NCBI RefSeq assembly: GCF_001679645.1
Contig: NZ_LRUN01000037.1
Location: forward strand, 97,894 to 161,893
From: Pseudomonas bananamidigenes
Lineage (GTDB): Bacteria > Pseudomonadota > Gammaproteobacteria > Pseudomonadales > Pseudomonadaceae
DNA: 64,000 bases
Reading direction: 5' to 3'
The translations under genes and the position numbers were made by a program. The notes under the pieces were generated by a model. It did not search any database and was not told where the DNA came from. It was given only the letters and a program-made list of their open reading frames with translations. Shown piece after piece: positions 58,981 through 64,000 of the stretch (within the stretch, counting starts at the first letter, position 1; every line of letters starts with the position of its first letter).

Positions 58981-59804
58981 CCGCTGCCAACCGTCGTTTC
59001 ATCGAGCCGGTCGCCGCACCGGCACACGCCGCGCCAAGGTTGCAGGTGGACAAGGTCAGCCTGCGCTACAGCAAACCCGGCGGCGGAACCTTCACCGCGC
59101 TGGAAGAAGTGTCGTTCGAAGTGCCGGACCAGCAATTCGCGGTGCTGGTCGGGCCGTCGGGCTGCGGCAAGTCGAGTCTGTTGTACCTCACTGCCGGCCT
59201 GGCCGAGCCGACCTCCGGCGAGATCTACGTCGGCGGTCAGCAAGTGCAGGGCCCCGGTGCGGATCGCGGCATGGTGTTCCAGAGCTACACGCTGTTCCCG
59301 TGGCTGACGGTGCGGCAGAACGTCGAGTTCGGTCTCAAGCGTCGGGGCATGCCGGCGGCCAGGCGCAAGGAAATCGTTGATCACTACGTGCACGAAGTCG
59401 GGCTGTCAGGCTTCGCCGACAACTACGCCAAGCAGTTGTCCGGCGGCATGATGCAGCGGGTGGCGATTGCCCGTGCATTGGCCAACGATCCGCAGATCCT
59501 GCTGATGGACGAACCCTTCGGCGCCCTCGACAGCCAGACCCGTCTGCAAATGCAGCAACTGTTGTTGCGGGTGTGGGGCAACAGCAAGAAAACCGTACTG
59601 TTCGTCACTCACGATATCGATGAGGCGATCCTGCTTGGTGACCGGGTGTACGTGATGGGCGCGCGGCCCGGGCGGATCAAGCAGATTCTCGATGTGCCGA
59701 TCGAACGCCCGCGTTCGCTGGACATGGTCATGGAACGCTCGTTCATCGACATGAAGCGGCAGATCTTCGGGCTGTTGCACGACGATCTTGAAGAGGCTCA
59801 CTGA
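58968..59804 (+). CDS. ABC transporter ATP-binding protein
   Basis: 278 residues. Walker A GPSGCGKSSLLYLTAGL, Q-loop VFQSYTLFPWLTVRQN, signature LSGGMMQRVAIARALAND, Walker B ILLMDEPFGALDSQTR, switch His in LFVTHDIDEAILLGDRVYVM. SsuB/TauB-type ATPase completing the importer. The three ABC genes form one transcript. Confidence 0.94.
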   Translation: MGSVTAANRRFIEPVAAPAHAAPRLQVDKVSLRYSKPGGGTFTALEEVSFEVPDQQFAVLVGPSGCGKSSLLYLTAGLAEPTSGEIYVGGQQVQGPGADRGMVFQSYTLFPWLTVRQNVEFGLKRRGMPAARRKEIVDHYVHEVGLSGFADNYAKQLSGGMMQRVAIARALANDPQILLMDEPFGALDSQTRLQMQQLLLRVWGNSKKTVLFVTHDIDEAILLGDRVYVMGARPGRIKQILDVPIERPRSLDMVMERSFIDMKRQIFGLLHDDLEEAH

Positions 59805-59806
59805 GT

Positions 59807-60883
59807 TCAGTTGGGTGGCAGGAGGAACTTCGCAATCACCGGCAAGTGATCGGAAATGCGCAAGGTATCGTCCTGCCGCACCGTGGCCTCGACCCGTTTG
59901 ATTTTCGGGCTGTAGAACAGGTAGTCGACCGTGCGGTCCGGGCCGTTGAGGCCAGGGTCGTTGGGATAGTGGGTCAGCCACCTGGCGCGGTCGATGCCGC
60001 CGGCTTCGTTGTTGGTCGGGATCATCGGGTACTTGTCCCACAGCAGATGCAGCGCACTGTCCACGGAGTAGGGCGTGCGCTGTTCGACCGGCAGGCGCCG
60101 GTACTGGCCGAGCGGCAACAGGTTGAAGTCGCCCCCGATCAGCCACGGCGTGCCGTGGCTTTCGTGCTTGTCGAGGACTTTCGCCACCGCCGTGACCTGC
60201 GCCTGCAAGGTTTCGTCCGGCTGCATGGCGCGATCCAGGTGCGTGTTGAACATCACCAGTTGTCCGCCATCGCTAAACGGCAAAATGGTGGCGAGCAGGG
60301 CGTTTTTCGGCTGGAACTGGCGGCTGATGAAATTCAGCGGCTGCACCGGCAATTGCAGGCGTTCGGCGTGTTCGATGCGGTAGCGGCTCAGGGTGGCGAG
60401 CTGTCGACCGACGCTGCCGAAGATATGAGGATCGGGGACGAAATCGGCCTTCCAGTCAAAGGCGTGTGCGCTGCACGGGTAGAGGTCGGTGAGGCGTTCC
60501 TGCAACAGCTTTAGCTGGTTCTGATAGTCGCTGGCCTTGGCGCCGTCATCCAGTTCCTGGATCAGCACCACATCGGGCTGTTCGTCGCGGATCACCCGGG
60601 CCACTTCATCGAGGCTGAAGGCCATGTCCTCCGGAGTCGGGGCTTCATCGTCGCCACGGGCCAGGTCGTTCCAGAACACGTAACGCTTGCCCGCCAGGTA
60701 TTGCACGTTCCAGGTCATGACTTTCAGCGCCTGGCCGGGCACCAGCGTCGGTGGTTGCCCGGTGCAACTGACCGGCAGGGACTCCCGGGCGTCGGGGCGC
60801 CAGGTCAGGCTGAAAATCATCACGCCGATCAGGGCGACGGCCAGCAGCACAGAGAGCAGGATGTAGCGCAGTAGACGGGTCAT
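59807..60883 (-). CDS. Endonuclease/exonuclease/phosphatase-family protein
   Basis: 358 residues from ATG 60883 (MTRLLRYILLSVLLAVALIG), with one N-terminal membrane anchor, so probably periplasmic or membrane bound. EEP-fold motifs: VMTWNVQYLAGKRYVFWND, IQELDDGAKASDY, IGGDFNLLPLGQYRRL and ISDHLPVIAKF with the catalytic Asp/His. Metal-dependent phosphodiesterase or phosphatase; nucleic acid, phosphoinositide or sphingomyelin substrates are all possible in this fold. Substrate unknown. Confidence 0.88.
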   Translation of the reverse strand: MTRLLRYILLSVLLAVALIGVMIFSLTWRPDARESLPVSCTGQPPTLVPGQALKVMTWNVQYLAGKRYVFWNDLARGDDEAPTPEDMAFSLDEVARVIRDEQPDVVLIQELDDGAKASDYQNQLKLLQERLTDLYPCSAHAFDWKADFVPDPHIFGSVGRQLATLSRYRIEHAERLQLPVQPLNFISRQFQPKNALLATILPFSDGGQLVMFNTHLDRAMQPDETLQAQVTAVAKVLDKHESHGTPWLIGGDFNLLPLGQYRRLPVEQRTPYSVDSALHLLWDKYPMIPTNNEAGGIDRARWLTHYPNDPGLNGPDRTVDYLFYSPKIKRVEATVRQDDTLRISDHLPVIAKFLLPPN

Positions 60884-60957
60884 GGCTCGGCTTGTAGCGA
60901 TACGGAAGTGGTCCCGAGCATACCCGAGACCCGTCGCTCGGCCCAAGCCCGGAGCGG

Positions 60958-61632
60958 TCAGACCCTTCCGTCACGTTTGTCGGGCAATTCGCTGATCAGC
61001 ATGAACAGGCGGAACAGCACCACGCTGGTGAACAGTTGCAGGAAGCTGTGACCGCTGTCGATCAGTACGGCGATCAACGGATTCTGTGGGTCGGGATAGA
61101 CCTGCAACGTCAGGCCCTTGAGCAGCCACAGCGGCCCCATCACACAGAGAATGCACACCAGAATCCGCAGGAAATGCCCACGGCTCAGGCGCAGGCTTTC
61201 CTTCATCGCCTGCAACGGGCCGTAGCCGCGCAATACCAGCAGGTATTCGCCGAAGGCCAGGGTGACCATCAGCCACAGGCCTGGCAGGAAATACAGGGAC
61301 AGACCGAGCAGAATCAACAACGTGTTCAGCGCAGTGAGCACGGCAAAGCGTGGCCACAGACGCGCCGCCATCGCCAGCAAGTCGAGGGTCTGCGGGAATT
61401 CGCCACGGGTGCGGGCATCGAGAAACAGGATCAGCGCGGCGGTGTACAGCGGGTAGACCAGCAGGCCGACGATCACGCTGATGGCCGAATAACCGTCAGG
61501 GTCGCTGGCATGATCGACCACTTGTTGCAGCGCGGCTTCGAAGATCACCAGCGGCAGGCACAGCTGGACGATCCGCGCCAGATTGCGTTTAAAGAAATAC
61601 AGCGAGTCACGCAGCACATCGAAGGCATTCAT
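60958..61632 (-). CDS. YciC-family (UPF0259) inner-membrane protein
   Basis: 224 residues with six hydrophobic segments (YSAISVIVGLLVYPLYTAAL, VLTALNTLLILLGLSLYFLP, PGLWLMVTLAFGEYLLVLRG). It matches the YciC/UPF0259 group, membrane proteins of unknown function, by its FLPGLWLMV-type core. Starts MNAFDVLRDSLYFFKRNLAR. Lies just upstream of the EEP gene on the same strand, possibly with it in one unit. Confidence 0.78.
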   Translation of the reverse strand: MNAFDVLRDSLYFFKRNLARIVQLCLPLVIFEAALQQVVDHASDPDGYSAISVIVGLLVYPLYTAALILFLDARTRGEFPQTLDLLAMAARLWPRFAVLTALNTLLILLGLSLYFLPGLWLMVTLAFGEYLLVLRGYGPLQAMKESLRLSRGHFLRILVCILCVMGPLWLLKGLTLQVYPDPQNPLIAVLIDSGHSFLQLFTSVVLFRLFMLISELPDKRDGRV

Positions 61633-61810
61633 CAGTCGGTATCGCAGGTCAAAAACAGTGGCTCACTTTAACCGATGAAGTGCGGCGAGGCGCAAACGTA
61701 AACGTTCGGTAAAGACCATTGAAACATTCTGTCATTGCCTCCATTACGTAGGTGCGCCTCCTCCACCGTGGACGAGGGCAACGTTATTTCCGGCAATCTA
61801 CGAGGTCGCC

Positions 61811-62569
61811 ATGAACAGCGAAGAGCAAACCCTGATCGATGGACTGTTTTCCCGGCTGCAACAGGCCGAAACGGAGGCAGCCCCGCGCGACGCCCAGGCC
61901 GAGGCGCGGATCAAGGAACACCTGACGCGCCAGCCGGCCGCAGGCTATTTCATGACCCAGGCGATTCTGGTGCAGGAGGCCGCGATCAAGAGCCTCGACG
62001 AACAGAACAAGCAACTGACTCAACAGGTTCAGCAACTGCAGGCCGAACTGCAATCGGCCAAGGCGCAAAGCGCAGCCCCGGCGTCGAGCGGCGGCGGTTT
62101 CCTGTCGAGCATCTTCGGGAGCAGCAGTCCGCGCCCGGCACCGACCCAGAGCGCCCCGGCTTCCACCGGCGGCTGGCGTGAACCGGCTCCGCAGCAGAAC
62201 TACGGTGCCCCCGCGCCGCAACAGAACTTCGGCGCGCCACCAGCGGGTTATGGCCAGCCACAAGCGGCCCCGGCGGCCGGCAGCGGCTTCCTCGGCGGCG
62301 CCCTGAAAACCGCAGCCGGTGTGGCCGGTGGTGTGATGCTGGCACAGGGCATCAGCAGCCTGTTCCATCACAACCAGCAGCCGCAGGAAATCGTCGAAGT
62401 GATCAAGGAAGAGCCTGCGCAAGTGGCCGACCAGGGCAACAACGGTTGGGGCGATGACCAGCGCATGGCCAACAACGACTCCTGGGGCAACAGCCAGGGT
62501 GGCTTCACCGACACCGACTACAGCGATGACAACTCATCGTTCTTCGATGACGATGATTCCTTTGTCTGA
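61811..62569 (+). CDS. DUF2076 domain protein
   Basis: 252 residues. DUF2076: MNSEEQTLIDGLFSRLQQAE at the start, a coiled-coil part (QEAAIKSLDEQNKQLTQQVQ), then a long Gly/Pro/Ala/Gln low-complexity region (100-175), a short hydrophobic Gly-rich segment GFLGGALKTAAGVAGGVML, and a very acidic tail ending DDDDSFV. Probably a periplasmic ligand-binding or scaffold protein; function not known. Simple low-complexity composition does not come from a frameshift. Confidence 0.88.
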   Translation: MNSEEQTLIDGLFSRLQQAETEAAPRDAQAEARIKEHLTRQPAAGYFMTQAILVQEAAIKSLDEQNKQLTQQVQQLQAELQSAKAQSAAPASSGGGFLSSIFGSSSPRPAPTQSAPASTGGWREPAPQQNYGAPAPQQNFGAPPAGYGQPQAAPAAGSGFLGGALKTAAGVAGGVMLAQGISSLFHHNQQPQEIVEVIKEEPAQVADQGNNGWGDDQRMANNDSWGNSQGGFTDTDYSDDNSSFFDDDDSFV

Positions 62570-62602
62570 TAAACGGTAGGTCACCGGGTAATACCACACT
62601 CC

Positions 62603-62700
62603 GTGGCGAGGGAGCTTGCTCCCGCTGAGCCGCGCAGCAAATCCGTCTTCAAGAGGATGGGCCTGCTGCGCAGTCCAGCGGGAGCCAGCTCCCTCGCCAC
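62603..62700. repeat. REPIN of the GGCGAGGGAGC type
   Basis: GTGGCGAGGGAGCTTGCTCC at 62603 and inverted GGAGCCAGCTCCCTCGCCAC ending at 62700 enclose about 58 bp. Same family as 29799-29870. Located between the DUF2076 and NYN genes. Confidence 0.93.
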
Positions 62701-62785
62701 ACTGCTTTTTACTGGCATACTGAGCACCTTTTTCGGGCCTGATGCCTGATCCGGCTCATGCGCGTCAGCGCTCACAGGAACTCCG

Positions 62786-63265
62786 GTGAAAAAAATCGCA
62801 GTGTTCGCCGATGTGCAGAACCTCTACTACACCGTCCGCCAGGCCTATGGTTGCCACTTCAACTACGCGGCGCTGTGGGCGGATGTCAGCCGGCACGGGC
62901 AGATCGTCGAGGCCTACGCCTACGCGATCGACCGGGGCGACAGCAAACAGCAGCAGTTCCAGCAGATCCTGCGCAACCTCGGTTTCACCGTGAAACTCAA
63001 ACCCTACATCCAGCGCAGCGACGGCTCGGCCAAGGGCGACTGGGACGTGGGCATCACCCTCGACATCATGGACGCCGCCGACCATGTCGATGAAATCGTC
63101 CTGGCCTCCGGTGATGGCGATTTCGACATGCTGCTCGAACGCATCATCAACAAACACGGTGTACAAGCGGTGGCCTACGGCGTTCCCGGCCTGACCGCCA
63201 ACTCGCTGATCCGCGCCGCCAGCCGTTATGTGCCGATCGAAGGCACACTTTTGCTGAAGAATTGA
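62786..63265 (+). CDS. NYN-domain (LabA/DUF88) nuclease
   Basis: 159 residues from GTG 62786. PIN-like NYN domain: KKIAVFADVQNLYYTVRQAY (Asp in FADVQN), KGDWDVGITLDIMD and IVLASGDGDFDMLLERI give the acidic metal site. LabA/MARF1-type proteins act as ribonucleases. It is followed by a DEDDh exonuclease gene whose proposed start overlaps its stop, so the two probably act together on RNA or DNA ends. Confidence 0.9.
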   Translation: MKKIAVFADVQNLYYTVRQAYGCHFNYAALWADVSRHGQIVEAYAYAIDRGDSKQQQFQQILRNLGFTVKLKPYIQRSDGSAKGDWDVGITLDIMDAADHVDEIVLASGDGDFDMLLERIINKHGVQAVAYGVPGLTANSLIRAASRYVPIEGTLLLKN

Positions 63266-63888
63266 ACGGAGTTGAACCCGGTTTGGAACGCATTGCAGTC
63301 ATCGACTTTGAAACCACCGGCATCTCGCCGAGCAGCAGCTGCCGGGCCACGGAAATCGCCGTGGTCATGCTGGAAAACGGCCGCATCGTCGAGCGTTACC
63401 AGAGCCTGATGAACGCCGGCGTGCGCGTCCCGGCCTTTATCGAACAACTCACCGGCATCAGCAACGCCATGCTGCGCAGCGCGCCGTCGGCGGAGCAGGT
63501 GATGAACGAAGTCAACGAATTCGTCGGCTGCACGCCGCTGCTGGCGCACAACGCCGCGTTCGACCAAAAGTTCTGGGACTTCGAACTGGGCCGGATCAAA
63601 CGCACCCGTTTGCAGAACTTTGCCTGCTCGCTGCTGCTGGCCCGCCGCCTGATGCCGGCGGCGCCGAACCACAAGCTTGGCACACTCACCACTTTTGCCC
63701 AATTGCCGCATACCGGCCAGGCGCACCGGGCAATGGCGGATGCGGAGATGGCGGCGAACCTGATGGTGCATCTGGCGGATGAACTGCGGCACAAGCATGG
63801 GGTGCGGGAGTTGTCCCATGATCTGCTGTGCAAATTGCAGAAGGTACCGGCTGCCAAGGTTGGCGAGCACTTGCAGAGGTTTCGCTGA
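63262..63888 (+). CDS. DEDDh 3'-5' exonuclease (DnaQ-like)
   Basis: About 202-209 residues. Start is uncertain: TTG 63283 (MERIAVIDFETTG) or TTG 63262, which would overlap the previous stop; no ATG fits. Exo motifs: Exo I IDFETTGISP, Exo II LLAHNAAFDQKFWDFEL, Exo III HRAMADAEMAANL. Belongs with RNase T/DnaQ-type exonucleases. Stand-alone DnaQ-like enzymes have varied roles in DNA and RNA trimming. Coupled to the NYN gene. Confidence 0.9.
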   Translation: MNGVEPGLERIAVIDFETTGISPSSSCRATEIAVVMLENGRIVERYQSLMNAGVRVPAFIEQLTGISNAMLRSAPSAEQVMNEVNEFVGCTPLLAHNAAFDQKFWDFELGRIKRTRLQNFACSLLLARRLMPAAPNHKLGTLTTFAQLPHTGQAHRAMADAEMAANLMVHLADELRHKHGVRELSHDLLCKLQKVPAAKVGEHLQRFR

Positions 63889-63903
63889 AGTCCGCCCCCG
63901 GTT

Positions 63904-64000
63904 GATCGTTCCCACGCTCTGCGTGGGAATGCAGCCCGGGACGCTCTGCGTCCCTTCCGAAGCCGAACGCGGAGCGTCCGTTGAGTCATTCCCACGCAGA
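63904..64000. repeat. Truncated long palindromic repeat at window end
   Basis: GATCGTTCCCACGCTCTGCG at 63904, a hairpin GGACGCTCTGCGTCC at 63939-63953, GGAGCGTCC at 63971-63979, and CATTCCCACGCAGA at the end. This looks like the left part of a larger inverted repeat known between Pseudomonas genes; the right end is outside the window. Confidence 0.75.

Overview
The window reads as a chromosomal segment of a Pseudomonas of the fluorescens group. The grounds are a long run of core genes in the order I recall from P. aeruginosa (proA-nadD-rsfS-rlmH-mrdA-rodA-mltB-rlpA-dacA-ybeD-lipB-lipA, then holA-lptE-leuS, lnt-corC-ybeY-phoH-miaB, hemL-thiE-thiD, a LadS-type kinase, acyl-CoA dehydrogenase, amn, hrpB), together with several intergenic REP/REPIN palindromes of the GCGGGCAAGCCCGC and GGCGAGGGAGC types. 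GC is high throughout. No rRNA, tRNA or CRISPR array was seen.

Layout. 1-1947: edge of a MaoC-type gene, a CidA/CidB membrane pair and a Lon substrate-binding-domain protein. 1954-7081 (minus): an accessory two-gene toxin locus, made of a 1150-residue protein with a TcdA/TcdB-like pore region and RTX-like motifs, followed 4 bp later by a 556-residue protein whose C-terminal half carries cholera/pertussis-type ADP-ribosyltransferase motifs. 7209-9275: DedA-PAP2 fusion and 3-methyladenine glycosylase. 9453-21052 (plus): proline and NAD synthesis, ribosome maturation, the cell-elongation/peptidoglycan cluster and lipoate synthesis. 21226-23842: LD-carboxypeptidase, a second lytic transglycosylase and arfA with its intragenic terminator. 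23969-28345 (minus): holA, lptE, leuS. 28600-35488: a small unknown, YdcF, and the lnt/corC/ybeY/phoH/miaB series. 35623-39482: DUF1820, Sel1-like protein, hemL, thiE, thiD. 39786-42134: ladS. 42230-46376: acyl-CoA dehydrogenase, AMP nucleosidase, RluE-type synthase, DUF2788. 46548-52719: Lrp regulator, DUF6515 protein, cation efflux, lipoprotein, HrpB helicase. 52723-59804: LysR regulator, aldehyde dehydrogenase, class III aminotransferase and an ABC importer, a probable amine or omega-amino-acid uptake and oxidation unit. 59807-64000: EEP phosphatase-like protein, YciC-like protein, DUF2076 protein, NYN nuclease, DEDDh exonuclease and a truncated palindromic repeat.

Most noteworthy signals: (1) the split pore/ADP-ribosyltransferase toxin pair, with no visible immunity gene, suggesting an anti-eukaryotic two-protein toxin; (2) a family of nested palindromic intergenic elements (near 17684, 31411 and 49933) with constant motifs abutting stems that differ in sequence but keep pairing, two of them enclosed in 25-32 bp inverted arms that are unique to the locus, one arm covering the start of lnt; (3) four one-base frameshifts in rlpA, hemL, the acyl-CoA dehydrogenase and hrpB, all homopolymer-length changes, most simply explained as sequence errors because hemL and its relatives are core genes.
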